Both the position numbers and the translations under genes were made by a program. The notes beneath the pieces are model-generated. The model saw only the letters and a program-made list of their open reading frames with translations, did not search any database and was not told the DNA's origin. This document shows, piece after piece, positions 7,471 to 16,088 of a stretch of 45,460 bases of DNA (the first letter of the stretch is position 1; each line of letters opens with the position of its first letter). The stretch is from Actinomycetota bacterium (GTDB taxonomy: Bacteria; Actinomycetota; Actinomycetes; Streptosporangiales; Streptosporangiaceae), in contig JAFAYQ010000011.1 in assembly GCA_019240215.1 (NCBI GenBank), positions 1 to 45,460 on the forward strand, written 5' to 3'.

Positions 7471-8388
7471 ATGCTGGCTCCCAAAGCTGAGCCCGGGACC
7501 TGGGTGAGCGACGCGGCCCGCGACAAGTTCATGGCCGCCTACGACCGGGCGTTCGATCTGTGGCCGCAGCCGTACGAGGAGTTCGACGTCGAGACCGCGA
7601 CCACCACCACCCGGGTGCACGCCTACCGGCCCCAGGCCGACGGGCGGCCGATCGTGCTCCTGATGGGGGCCGGGTTCAACGCCTCCTACTGGTACCTGCA
7701 CGCGGCCGCGCTGGCGCAGGCCGGCCCGGTGTTCGCGATCGACACCCCCGGCGACCCGAACCCGAGCACCGCCCGCGCCCCGATCACCGCCCCGGAAGCC
7801 AGCGCGGCCTGGCTGGACGAGGTGCTCGCCCAGCTGAGCGATGGCCCCGCCCACCTGGTCGGCGTCTCCTACGGCGGCTGGATCGCGATGAACCAGGCCA
7901 TCCGGGCGCCCGCCCCTATCGCCTCGATCACCCTGCTCGACCCGGCCGGGCTGACCAAGCTGGACGCCCGCTTCTGGTGGTGGCTCACGATCAGCGGACT
8001 GGCCACCAAGACCCCGATGCCGCTGCGCCGTCGCCTCGCCCGCTGGCTGGACAGTCCGTTCATGCTCGAGCGGGAGCTGTTGGACCTGATGTGGGCGGGC
8101 AGCCGCGGGTTCCGGATGGAGCCCAAGTTCCCGGCCGTCCTCACCGACGACCAGCTGCGCCAGATCACGGTGCCGGTGCTGCTGATCACCGGCGCCCGCA
8201 GCGCCCTCATCACCCCGGCTCAGGCCCGCACCCGCGGCGCCGCCCTGCCGGACGCCGAGGTCGTCATCGTCCCCGGCAGCCACGGCGGCTTCGACCGGGT
8301 CGACGAGCTCAACCGGATCATGGTGGCGTTCATCGCCGCCCACCCGGCAGACTCGGCGGGTGTCCACCTTCGAGGAACTGCTGACTGA
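7471..8388 (+). CDS. Alpha/beta-fold hydrolase
   Basis: 305 residues. An oxyanion-hole segment (LLMGAGFNASYWY, about residue 70) precedes the nucleophile elbow GVSYGG with Ser133. The late PGSHGGFDR supplies the catalytic His (about residue 271). The acid residue is less clear: the usual Asp after strand 7 appears as GARSALITP. No signal peptide. GGGAG about 7 bases before the ATG supports the start. The gene is divergent from a TetR regulator and its 3' end overlaps the GTG start of the methyltransferase remnant by 29 bp, so both were probably one transcript. It could be an esterase, haloperoxidase-like or lactone hydrolase. Confidence 0.88.
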   Translation: MLAPKAEPGTWVSDAARDKFMAAYDRAFDLWPQPYEEFDVETATTTTRVHAYRPQADGRPIVLLMGAGFNASYWYLHAAALAQAGPVFAIDTPGDPNPSTARAPITAPEASAAWLDEVLAQLSDGPAHLVGVSYGGWIAMNQAIRAPAPIASITLLDPAGLTKLDARFWWWLTISGLATKTPMPLRRRLARWLDSPFMLERELLDLMWAGSRGFRMEPKFPAVLTDDQLRQITVPVLLITGARSALITPAQARTRGAALPDAEVVIVPGSHGGFDRVDELNRIMVAFIAAHPADSAGVHLRGTAD

Positions 8389-9157
8389 GGGCGAGTCGGT
8401 CCCGGTCGACGGCTGGGACTTCGCCTGGTTCGAGGGCCGGGCGACCGAAGAACGGCCCCCGTGAGGCTACGCCGGGCTGCTCGGGACCCGGCTGGCGGCG
8501 CTGGCCGGGGTACCGGGCGCGGGCGCGCTCGACCTGCAGACCGGCGGCGGCGAGGTGCTGGCGGCCGCGCTGGCGATGGGCCCGGGGGCGCCGCCGACGC
8601 TGGCCGCCACCGAGTCGTGGCCGCCCAACGCGGCCGTCGCCCGGCGCCACCTGGCTCCCTACGGCGCCCAGGTGGTGGAGCTGCCGGACGCGCACAGCGA
8701 TCTGCCGTTCGCGGACGCGACCTTCGACCTGGTGTCCAGCCGTCACCCGCTGTACGTGCCGTGGGCCGAGGTGGCCCGGGTGCTCAAGCCCGGCGGGCAC
8801 TACCTGTCCCAGGACGTCGGTCATCCCTCGGTCGGCGAGCTGAGTGAGTTCATGCTGGGCGCCGCCTACCCGCGTAAGGGTCAGGACGAGCCGACCCGGG
8901 ACCCCAAGTGGTCGGTCCGCGGGGCCGAGCAGGCCGGGCTGACCGTGACCGGCCTGCGCGAGTTCCGCGGCCGGATGGAGTTCAGCGACGTGGCGGCCGT
9001 GGTCGTCTTCCTGCGCAAGGTGATCTGGATCGTGCCCGGCTTCACCGTGGCCGCCTACCGCGACCGGCTCCGGGCCCTGCACGAGCAGATCGAACGGGAC
9101 GGGCCGTTCCGGGCCACCTCGGTCCGCTTCCTGATCGAGGCGAGCAAGCCCGTCTAG
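8360..9157 (+). pseudogene. SAM-dependent methyltransferase interrupted by an in-frame TGA
   Basis: Starting from GTG at 8360 (inside the hydrolase 3' end), the frame encodes STFEELLTEGESVPVDGWDF and then WFEGRATEERPP. It meets TGA at 8462-8464 and continues in the same frame through GYAGLLGTRLAAL and the SAM-binding LDLQTGGGEVL to a stop at 9157, about 265 codons in all. The rest is intact: PFADATFDLVSSRHPLYVPW, VLKPGGHYLSQDVG and a normal C-terminus. In homologues I recall, the interrupted position is Trp in RPSWGY, so TGG to TGA is a one-base change. Re-initiation at GTG 8555 would give 200 residues lacking the first SAM-binding strand. Read as a very young pseudogene, a sequencing error, or recoding. 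Confidence 0.75.
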
Positions 9158-9216
9158 GATCGTCCCGCCAGCCCGCCAGCCCGCAGCTACCCGCCCCACC
9201 CCAGCAAGATCATTCA

Positions 9217-9231
9217 CCTTTTATAAAAAGG
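9217..9231. promoter_or_regulatory. AT-rich palindrome ahead of prfC
   Basis: CCTTTT-ATA-AAAAGG is a perfect 6-bp inverted repeat in an otherwise GC-dominated region, about 100 bp upstream of the prfC start. It could be an operator, or a promoter element given the TATAAA content. The 9158-9332 interval contains no gene that I can see. Confidence 0.35.
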
Positions 9232-9332
9232 GATTTAGACGGCCCGTTTCCGTGTTATACCCGCGTGACATTAGACTCGCGCAGGTTGCCCTGGGCGGGC
9301 CGAGCGACGATGACGAGGGAGTGCGGCCGCAA

Positions 9333-10955
9333 GTGACGGTGGTTGCAGGAGAACAGGCGTACCAGCGTCCGGCCGGTACCGAGGTCGCGGCCGAAGCGGG
9401 CCGCCGCCGGGCGTTCGCGGTGATCAGCCACCCGGACGCCGGTAAGTCGACCCTGACCGAGGCGCTGGCGCTGCACGCGTCGGCCATCACCCAGGCCGGG
9501 GCGGTGCACGGCAAGGCCGGCCGCCGGGGGGTGACCTCGGACTGGATGGCGATGGAGAAGGACCGCGGCATCTCGATCACGTCGGCCGCGCTGCGGTTCG
9601 ACTACGACGGCATGGTGCTGAACCTGCTCGACACCCCCGGCCACGCCGACTTCTCCGAGGACACCTACCGGGTGCTGGAGGCCGTCGACTGCGCGATCAT
9701 GCTGCTCGACTCGGCCAAGGGCCTGGAGCCGCAGACGCTCAAGCTGTTCGACGTCTGCCGCAACCGGCACATCCCGGTCATCACGTTCGTGAACAAGTGG
9801 GACCGGCCCGGCCGCGAGCCGCTGGAGCTGCTGGACGAGATCGAGCAGCGCATCGGCCTGCGCCCGACCCCGCTGAACTGGCCGGTCGGGATAGCCGGTG
9901 ACTTCCACGGGCTGATCGACCGCAACACCGGCGAGTTCACCAGGTTCACCCGAACCCCCGGCGGCGCCGACCGGGCCATCGAGGAGCAGCTGACCGCGGA
10001 AGAGGCAGCCGCGCGCGAGGGCGAGGTCTACACGACCGCCCGGGAAGAGCTCGACCTGCTGACCGAGATCGGCGCCGACGTCGACATGGAGTCGTTCCTG
10101 GCCGGCGAGTCCTCGCCGGTGCTGTTCGGGGCGGCGCTGCCCAACTTCGGGGTCCGGCGGCTGCTGGAGAGCCTGGTCGCGCTGGCCCCGGCCCCGGCTC
10201 CGCGGGCCGACGTCAAGGACGAGCCCCGCCCGGTCGACGCGCCGTTCTCCGGGCTGGTGTTCAAGGTCCAGGCCAACATGGACCGCAACCACCGTGACCG
10301 GGTCGCGTTCGTGCGGGTGTGCTCGGGCCGGTTCGAGCGGGGCATGGTGCTCACCCACGCCGCCACCGGCCGCCCGTTCGCCACCAAGTACGCGCAGTCG
10401 ATGTTCGGAGCCGACCGCGAGACCCTCGACGTGGCCTACCCCGGTGACGTGATCGGGCTGGTCAACGCCAACGCGCTGCGGCCCGGCGACACCCTCTACG
10501 AGGAGCTGTCGGTCGAGTTCCCGCCGATCCCGAGCTTCGCGCCCGAGCACTTCGCGGTCGTCCGCAGCAAGGACGCCAGCAAGCACAAGCAGTTCCGCAA
10601 GGGCATCGACCAGCTCGCGACCGAGGGCGTCGTCCAGGTGCTGTCGTCCGACCTGCGCGGCGACCAGGCCCCGGTCCTCGCGGCGGTCGGGCCGCTGCAG
10701 TTCGACGTGGTGCTGAACCGGCTCGAGCACGAGTTCGGGGCCCGGGCCGAGCTCGATCACCTCGGCTACACGATCGCCCGCCGGACCGACGCCGAGGGGG
10801 CGGCCGGGCTGGCCGGGGTGCGCGGCAGCGAGGTGCTGACCCGCCGCCTCGACGGGGCGCTGCTGGCGCTGTTCACCGACAAGTGGCGGCTGGCCGCCAT
10901 CCAGCGCGACCACGCCGACATCCTGCTCGAGACCCTGGTGGCCGGCACCGACTAA
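9333..10955 (+). CDS. prfC: Peptide chain release factor 3 (RF3), translational GTPase
   Basis: RF3 recycles class I release factors from the ribosome after termination, using GTP. The G motifs are complete: HPDAGKST (G1), GISITSAALRF (G2), DTPGH (G3) and NKWD (G4). These are followed by the beta-barrel domain 2 (FKVQANMDRNHRDRVAFVRV) and the RF3-type C-terminal domain (GPLQFDVVLNRLEHEFGA). From GTG 9333 it is 540 residues, close to the family's roughly 530. The frame is open upstream to 9252, but those residues are not conserved in character and GAGGGA at 9315-9320 fits 9333 better, although spacing is long; GTG 9321 is an alternative. It is convergent with the Clp ATPase gene, the two stops being 10 bp apart. 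Confidence 0.93.
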   Translation: MTVVAGEQAYQRPAGTEVAAEAGRRRAFAVISHPDAGKSTLTEALALHASAITQAGAVHGKAGRRGVTSDWMAMEKDRGISITSAALRFDYDGMVLNLLDTPGHADFSEDTYRVLEAVDCAIMLLDSAKGLEPQTLKLFDVCRNRHIPVITFVNKWDRPGREPLELLDEIEQRIGLRPTPLNWPVGIAGDFHGLIDRNTGEFTRFTRTPGGADRAIEEQLTAEEAAAREGEVYTTAREELDLLTEIGADVDMESFLAGESSPVLFGAALPNFGVRRLLESLVALAPAPAPRADVKDEPRPVDAPFSGLVFKVQANMDRNHRDRVAFVRVCSGRFERGMVLTHAATGRPFATKYAQSMFGADRETLDVAYPGDVIGLVNANALRPGDTLYEELSVEFPPIPSFAPEHFAVVRSKDASKHKQFRKGIDQLATEGVVQVLSSDLRGDQAPVLAAVGPLQFDVVLNRLEHEFGARAELDHLGYTIARRTDAEGAAGLAGVRGSEVLTRRLDGALLALFTDKWRLAAIQRDHADILLETLVAGTD

Positions 10956-10965
10956 CCGGCCCCGA

Positions 10966-13530
10966 CTAGCCGGCGGCGGGCTCCTGAGCCGCGGTGACCT
11001 CGAAATCCAGGCCGCCGTCGCGCACGGCCACGGTGACGTGCTGGCCGGGCTGCAGCCGCCCGTCCAGCAGCTGGGCCGACAGCCGGTTGTCCACCTCGCG
11101 CTGGATGGTCCGGCGCAGCGGCCGGGCCCCGAACGACGGCTGGAAGCCCTGCCGCGCCAGCCAGTCGACCGCGTCGGCGGTGAAGTCGATCGTGATGTGC
11201 TGGGCGTGCAGGCGCCGCTTGGTCTCCTCCAGCAGCAGGCCGGTGATCTGGTGCAGCTGCGTCTCGTCGAGCTGGCGGAAGATGACGATCTCGTCGATCC
11301 GGTTCAGGAACTCGGGCCGGAACTGCTCGCGCAACCGGCCCAGCAGCCGGTCCCGCAGCGAATCGCCGGCCGCCTGGCCGGAGTCGCCGCCCGCGGTGAA
11401 CCCGGCCGCCCGGCGCCCGGAGATCAGGTCCGAGCCCAGGTTGCTGGTCATGATCACGACCGTGTTCTTGAAGTCCACCAGCCGGCCCTGCCCGTCGGTC
11501 AGCCGCCCGTCGTCCAGCAGCTGGAGCAGGATGTTGAACACGTCGTTGTGGGCCTTTTCGATCTCGTCCAGCAGCAGCACCGCGTACGGGGTGCGGCGGA
11601 CGGCCTCAGTGAGCTGGCCGGCCTCCTCGTAGCCGACGTAGCCGGGCGGCGCCCCGACCAGGCGGCTGACCGTGTGCCGCTCCTGGAACTCGCTCATGTC
11701 GATCCGGATCATCCGGTCGTCGCTGCCGAACAGGGCCTCGGCCAGCGCGCGAGCCAGCTCGGTCTTGCCTACCCCGGTCGGGCCGAGGAACAGGAAACTG
11801 CCGATCGGCCGGCCGGGGTCGCCGAGCCCGGCCCGGGACCGCCGGACCGCCTCGGCCACCGCCATCACGGCCTCGTCCTGGCCGATGACCCGCTGGTGCA
11901 GGTGCTCCTCCAGCCGCAGCAGCCGGTCCTTCTCCTCCCGGGTGAGCTGGCTGACCGGGATGCCGGTTGAGCGGGCGACCACCTCGGCGATGTCGGCCGC
12001 GGTGACCTCGGGCACCTCCTTCTGGCCACCGCCGCGGCCGTCGGCCGCCCGGGTCTCCAGCTCGGCGATCTCGTCGCGCAGCTGGGAGGCCCGCTCGTAG
12101 TCCTCGGCCGCTACCGCCTGGTCCTTTTCCCGGCGGCGCTCCTCCAGCTGGCGTTCGGCTTCGCGCCGGTCCCGGGCCGGGGTGACGCTGCGCAGCCGCA
12201 CCCGGGCGCCGGCCTGGTCGATCAGGTCGATGGCCTTGTCGGGCAGGAACCGGTCAGTGATGTACCGGTCGGACAGCTCGGCCGCCGCCACCAGCGCCTC
12301 GTCGGTGAACCGGACCTGGTGGTGCGCCTCGTACCGGTCCCGCAGGCCGCGCAGGATCTCGATCGTGTCGGTGACCGACGGCTCGGGCACCAGGATCGGC
12401 TGGAACCGTCGCTCCAGGGCGGCGTCCTTCTCGATGTTCTTGCGGTACTCGTCGACGGTGGTGGCCCCGATGATGTGCAGCTCACCGCGGGCCAGCGAGG
12501 GCTTGAGCATGTTGCCGGCCCCCATCGCGCCTTCCGCGCCGCCGATGCTGACCACCGTGTGCAGCTCGTCGATGAACACCAGCAGCTCGTCGGCGTGCTC
12601 ACGGATCTCGTCGATCACCTTCTTCAGGCGCTCCTCGAAGTCCCCCCGGTACCTGGTCCCCGCGACCAGGCCGGCCAGGTCGAGCGCCACCACCCGGTGG
12701 TCGCGCAGCGTGTCGGGCACGTCCCCGTCCTCGATCCGCTGGGCGATGCCTTCGACGATCGCGGTCTTGCCGACACCCGGGTCGCCGATCAGCACCGGGT
12801 TGTTCTTCGTGCGCCGGGACAGCACTTCGATCGTCTGCTCGATCTCGTCGTCCCGGCCCACCACCGGGTCCAGCCGGCCCTCGCGGGCCAGCGCGGTCAG
12901 GTCCCGCCCGTACTCGTCCACGGTCGGCGTGCCGGTGGCCGGGCGGCCGGTCCCGCCGGAGCCACCGCCGCCGGCCGGGGCGGCCGGGCCGCCGCCGGTG
13001 ATCGCCTGCTGCAGGGTTTCGGGGGTGACGCGGTTGGACCGCAGCACGTCGCCGGCGTGCGAGTCGGGGTTGACGGCCAGCGCGAACAGCACGTGCTCGG
13101 GCCCGATGTAGGACGACCCGATGGCCCGGGAGATCTGGTGGGCGTCGAGCAGCGCCCGCTTGGCGGCCGGGGTCAGCGTGGGCGACCCCTCCCGGCCCGG
13201 CGTCGCCGGCGGGCGCGGCCCGATGGCCTCCTGCGCGATCCGGTCCGGGTCGGCGCCGGTCAGGGCCAGCAGCCGCCGGTCGGTGTCCTGCCGGGCCACC
13301 GCCCACAGCAGGTGGTCGGTGTCCAGGTCCGGGTCACCGTCCTCCACCGCCTTGATCGCGGCGTCCCGCAGCAGGTCCTTGGCCTGCTCGGTCATCAGCT
13401 GGGTGATGTCCACGCGCCGGACCGGTCCCCGTGACCCGCCCGCGCCGCTGCCGAAGAAGCGGCCGAACAGGTCGTCGAAGGGGTTACCGTTACCGCCGGG
13501 GTCGCCTGGTCCGCCCGGGCCGTATGTCAT
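10966..13530 (-). CDS. ClpC-like AAA+ unfoldase (ATP-dependent Clp protease ATP-binding subunit)
   Basis: 854 residues from the ATG at 13530 (GGAGG 9 bases upstream). Order: a Gly/Phe-rich N-terminal tail ([20 protein letters not shown]), a Clp-N double repeat (about 45-185), AAA-1 with Walker A GDPGVGKT and Walker [10 protein letters not shown], a middle domain with a UVR-type segment ([16 protein letters not shown]), and AAA-2 with [18 protein letters not shown] and arginine-finger region [16 protein letters not shown] after DLISGRR sits where ClpC/ClpA carry the ClpP-binding loop, so protease coupling is plausible. The short UVR-containing middle domain argues against ClpB. The glycine-rich leader and divergence suggest a second ClpC paralogue rather than the essential housekeeping one. 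A hairpin lies in its upstream region. Confidence 0.88.
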   Translation of the reverse strand: MTYGPGGPGDPGGNGNPFDDLFGRFFGSGAGGSRGPVRRVDITQLMTEQAKDLLRDAAIKAVEDGDPDLDTDHLLWAVARQDTDRRLLALTGADPDRIAQEAIGPRPPATPGREGSPTLTPAAKRALLDAHQISRAIGSSYIGPEHVLFALAVNPDSHAGDVLRSNRVTPETLQQAITGGGPAAPAGGGGSGGTGRPATGTPTVDEYGRDLTALAREGRLDPVVGRDDEIEQTIEVLSRRTKNNPVLIGDPGVGKTAIVEGIAQRIEDGDVPDTLRDHRVVALDLAGLVAGTRYRGDFEERLKKVIDEIREHADELLVFIDELHTVVSIGGAEGAMGAGNMLKPSLARGELHIIGATTVDEYRKNIEKDAALERRFQPILVPEPSVTDTIEILRGLRDRYEAHHQVRFTDEALVAAAELSDRYITDRFLPDKAIDLIDQAGARVRLRSVTPARDRREAERQLEERRREKDQAVAAEDYERASQLRDEIAELETRAADGRGGGQKEVPEVTAADIAEVVARSTGIPVSQLTREEKDRLLRLEEHLHQRVIGQDEAVMAVAEAVRRSRAGLGDPGRPIGSFLFLGPTGVGKTELARALAEALFGSDDRMIRIDMSEFQERHTVSRLVGAPPGYVGYEEAGQLTEAVRRTPYAVLLLDEIEKAHNDVFNILLQLLDDGRLTDGQGRLVDFKNTVVIMTSNLGSDLISGRRAAGFTAGGDSGQAAGDSLRDRLLGRLREQFRPEFLNRIDEIVIFRQLDETQLHQITGLLLEETKRRLHAQHITIDFTADAVDWLARQGFQPSFGARPLRRTIQREVDNRLSAQLLDGRLQPGQHVTVAVRDGGLDFEVTAAQEPAAG

Positions 13531-13567
13531 GATCCGTGCCTCCCCGCGCATCGGAAGGGACGACGCC

Positions 13568-13586
13568 GGGGTGGCACCGCCACCCC
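13568..13586. terminator. Hairpin between the CbiX-like gene and the Clp ATPase gene
   Basis: Perfect 8-bp stem GGGGTGGC / GCCACCCC with a 3-nt loop, 38 bp upstream of the Clp start and 40 bp after the CbiX-like stop, both genes on the minus strand. It probably terminates the upstream transcript. If the Clp promoter lies farther upstream it would instead be in its leader and could be regulatory. Confidence 0.5.
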
Positions 13587-13625
13587 ATCCGCCTTACCTC
13601 GCGCGGCGGCCGCAAACGTCCAGGC

Positions 13626-14438
13626 TCAGGAAGATTGGGCCGAGGACTCCTCGAGCTGCGCCAGCACCTGCCCGTAGGCCAGCATGACCAGCTTGGCCAC
13701 GCTGTCGTGGGCGCCCAGCGGCGCGGCCGAGTCGGCCCCGATGGCCGCGCAGGCCGCCTCCAGGTCACCGGGCCGGGTCTCGGGGCCGATGATGCAGGGC
13801 GCGATCGCGATCCGGCCGACGCCCATCTGCCGCAGCTGGGCGGCCGCCTCGCCGATGCTCGGGCTGCCGTCGAGCGCGGCCGCGAACACCGGCAGCGCCA
13901 GCCGGGCGGCCAGCAGCACCGCGGTCGGGGTGGCGGCCGCGGCCGCGTGGCTGCCGCCCACGGTGGCCACGATGATGCCGTCGGCCGAGGTCGGGATGCT
14001 GAACATCCGCACCCGGTCGGCCCGGGCCAGCCGGGCGTCGGCCAGCCGGATGTGCAGCGCCTCGGCGAACGTCAGGCTGACGTTGTACGACTCGGCGATC
14101 AGCGCGTTGACGCCGCTCTGGGTGATGTCGTAGCGGATCGCGTCGGTCACCGCCGGGTACGGCAGCGCCAGCAGCGGCACCACGATCGCGGCGGGCTGAT
14201 CGGCCGGGCGGCCGGCGGCGATGCTGTTGAGGACCGCGGGCAGGCCCTCGGGGTCGTCCCGGCCGACCCGGACCCGGGCCATCCGCACGTCCACGCTCGG
14301 GTTTTCCACCCGCACGATCGAGGTGACGTCGGCCGCCACGTCCGGCGTCCCGATCTGGCCGGCCACCGCCACCACGAGCGCCGGCGCTTCCGGCGGCAGC
14401 TCGTTCGGTACCGGCCGCCGATGGCGGCCCGTCGACAT
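13626..14438 (-). CDS. CbiX/sirohydrochlorin chelatase-like protein lacking usual ligands
   Basis: 270 residues from ATG 14438. The frame is open to 14591, but an LCP-gene terminator at 14618-14638 would leave no room for a promoter before that start. The two halves each look like a CbiX/CbiK unit: APALVVAVAGQIGTPDVAAD with VVPLLALPYPAVTDAIRYDI, and VATVGGSHAAAAATPTAVLL with LRQMGVGRIAIAPCIIGPE. Active chelatases have HGS near the start and a second His in GYHV; here these are AGQ and PYP. It may be a pseudo-enzyme, a metal-binding relative, or use other residues. A SAM-tetrapyrrole role is not supported by the neighbours. The GRHRR N-terminus resembles actinobacterial proteins annotated as sirohydrochlorin chelatases. 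Confidence 0.65.
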   Translation of the reverse strand: MSTGRHRRPVPNELPPEAPALVVAVAGQIGTPDVAADVTSIVRVENPSVDVRMARVRVGRDDPEGLPAVLNSIAAGRPADQPAAIVVPLLALPYPAVTDAIRYDITQSGVNALIAESYNVSLTFAEALHIRLADARLARADRVRMFSIPTSADGIIVATVGGSHAAAAATPTAVLLAARLALPVFAAALDGSPSIGEAAAQLRQMGVGRIAIAPCIIGPETRPGDLEAACAAIGADSAAPLGAHDSVAKLVMLAYGQVLAQLEESSAQSS

Positions 14439-14617
14439 GCCGGGCGGCCCGCCACGGGGCCGAGATGCCTGCTCGCTCGGTTCGCTTGATTCGCGCGGCG
14501 GCACCGGGGCATGGGAGGGCGCCGGCTGCCGCTTGGGCAGTCCGGTTACTGGTTCCCGCAGATCGGCCACAGGGTGAGCGTAGTCGTGCACGCTGCGGCA
14601 TGCCTTAAAAGTGTAGA

Positions 14618-14638
14618 AACACGACTTCAGGTCGTGTT
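14618..14638 (-). terminator. Intrinsic terminator of the LCP gene
   Basis: Perfect 8-bp stem AACACGAC / GTCGTGTT with a 5-nt loop. On the minus strand it is followed by TTTCTACACTTTT, a fair U-tract for this GC content. It lies 44 bp beyond the LCP stop codon. Confidence 0.75.
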
Positions 14639-14681
14639 GCGGCCCGGGTCACCGGCCGGCCACCGGCGGCCCGTAATCGCC

Positions 14682-15845
14682 TCAGCCGCAGGCGTCCTGG
14701 GCCGCCGTCTGCCCGGCCGAGGAACTGCCGGCCGAGGCCGACGACGACGGGGAGGCGCCCGGGCTCGCCTTGGCGGCCGGGGTGGCGGGCGCCAGGTTCT
14801 GGTCGCTGCGCAGCTTGCTGAACAGTGCGCTGGCGGCCGCCTGGTTCCACTGCACCGCGTCCTGGCCGGTGGGCGTCACGTAGTTCTCGTTGGCGACCGG
14901 GACCGTCATGAACCGGACGTCCCGGCTGCTGATGCCCTTCATCTGGTCGGCCAGGGCCGACACGTTGAGGTTCTTGTCGACGGTCAGGGCCGACAGGGTG
15001 GCGCCGATGAAGCTGGACAGCCGGACCGGGTTGGCCAGCAGCCCGGAACCGATGGCCGAGGTCAGCGCGGACGAGATCAGCTTCTGCTGGTCCTGGATGC
15101 GGGCCAGGTCGGAGGCGGCGAACGAGTGCCGGTCGCGGGCGTAGGCGAGCGCCGTGATGCCGTCCACGTGGTGCTCGCCGGCCGACAGCTGCAGCCCGCT
15201 GTAGCTGTCGTCGACCGCCTGCGGCAGGCAGATGTTGACCCCGCCGAGCGCGTCGATCACCTTGACGAAGCCGAGGAAGTTGACCTCGACGTAGTCGTTG
15301 ATGGTCAGGCCGGTGGCGTTCTCGACCGTCTGCACCATCAGCTTGGGGCCGCCGTAACCGTAGGCGGCGTTGATCTTGCTCATCCCGTGCCCGGGGATCG
15401 CCACCCAGGAGTCGCGGGGGATGCTGACCACCGTCACCCGGCTCCGGTCGGCCGAGATATGCGCCACCATCAGCGTGTCCGAGTTGAAGCTGACGTCGCT
15501 GCCGACGTGCAGCATGACCTCCTGATGGTGGGTCAGCCCGGCCCGCTGGTCGACCCCGGCCACCAGGATGTTCAGCGGCCCGGTGGTGGCGGCGCCCGCC
15601 GTCCCCGCGTCGACCCGTTTGATCGTGTCGTTGATGTAGCCGGTCAGCCCCCAGGCGCCCCCCGCCACCAGCAGCACCAGGGCCGACATCACCCCGCAGA
15701 CGACCAGGCCCAGCCGTCGCCGCCGGGCGGTCCGGCTGGTGGCCACCCGGGCCGCCAGCCGGCCCTGGGCTTCGGAGTGCAGCTGCGGGCGCTTGGGCGG
15801 GCGCCGGAGCGTGTCGCCCCGGCCGTCGTCACGCCCATCGCTCAT
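14682..15845 (-). CDS. LytR-CpsA-Psr (LCP) family cell-wall polymer ligase
   Basis: 387 residues. A basic cytoplasmic N-terminus (ARRRRLG) precedes one membrane helix (about 47-68, LVVCGVMSALVLLVAGG). The extracytoplasmic LCP domain (about 90-290) has NILVAGVDQR, SDTLMVAHISADRSRVTVVS, IPRDSWVAIPGHG, KINAAYGYGG and YARDRHSFAASDLARIQDQQ, which carry the Asp and Arg residues that bind the polyprenyl-pyrophosphate substrate in this family. LCP enzymes transfer wall glycopolymers such as teichoic acids or arabinogalactan to peptidoglycan. The tail is a low-complexity Ala/Ser/Pro stretch ending in a lone Cys. Single gene with its own terminator. Confidence 0.93.
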   Translation of the reverse strand: MSDGRDDGRGDTLRRPPKRPQLHSEAQGRLAARVATSRTARRRRLGLVVCGVMSALVLLVAGGAWGLTGYINDTIKRVDAGTAGAATTGPLNILVAGVDQRAGLTHHQEVMLHVGSDVSFNSDTLMVAHISADRSRVTVVSIPRDSWVAIPGHGMSKINAAYGYGGPKLMVQTVENATGLTINDYVEVNFLGFVKVIDALGGVNICLPQAVDDSYSGLQLSAGEHHVDGITALAYARDRHSFAASDLARIQDQQKLISSALTSAIGSGLLANPVRLSSFIGATLSALTVDKNLNVSALADQMKGISSRDVRFMTVPVANENYVTPTGQDAVQWNQAAASALFSKLRSDQNLAPATPAAKASPGASPSSSASAGSSSAGQTAAQDACG

Positions 15846-16023
15846 GCCCGCCCCACGATCTGACTGCCACCGACTGCTGAATCAGGCTACCCAGGCGGGG
15901 CCGAGATCCCTGGTTGCCGGGCCGGTACCTGGTCAGCTTGTTGCGCCCGCCACCGGCGACCCGGACCGGGCCGCCGCCGGCGCCCCCGCCCCGGCTGGCC
16001 GCCTTTCCCTCCGTAAGTTATAG

Positions 16024-16037
16024 TTACTAGCGAGTAG
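16024..16037. promoter_or_regulatory. Palindromic operator TTACTAGCGAGTAG upstream of fadE5
   Basis: It matches the 6729-6742 site at 12 of 14 positions, with the same TTACT-4-AGTA(A/G) arrangement. It lies 51 bp before the fadE5 ATG in an AT-rich patch. A TetR-type repressor responding to acyl-CoA is the likely class (inference). The remaining 15846-16023 interval shows no gene. Confidence 0.6.
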
Positions 16038-16088
16038 CTTGTCGCTGGCCGCCGGGGTCGGCAGGCGTTGAGAGCTTTGAGGTTTTGG

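Noticed and set aside
14439..14591. Longer N-terminus for the CbiX-like protein
   Set aside because: Low-complexity Pro/Ser/Arg sequence, and the start would lie too close to the LCP terminator to leave room for a promoter.
16068..16088. Longer start for fadE5
   Set aside because: The added MRALRFW has no counterpart in FadE5, and the MSHYKSN start gives the standard 611 residues.
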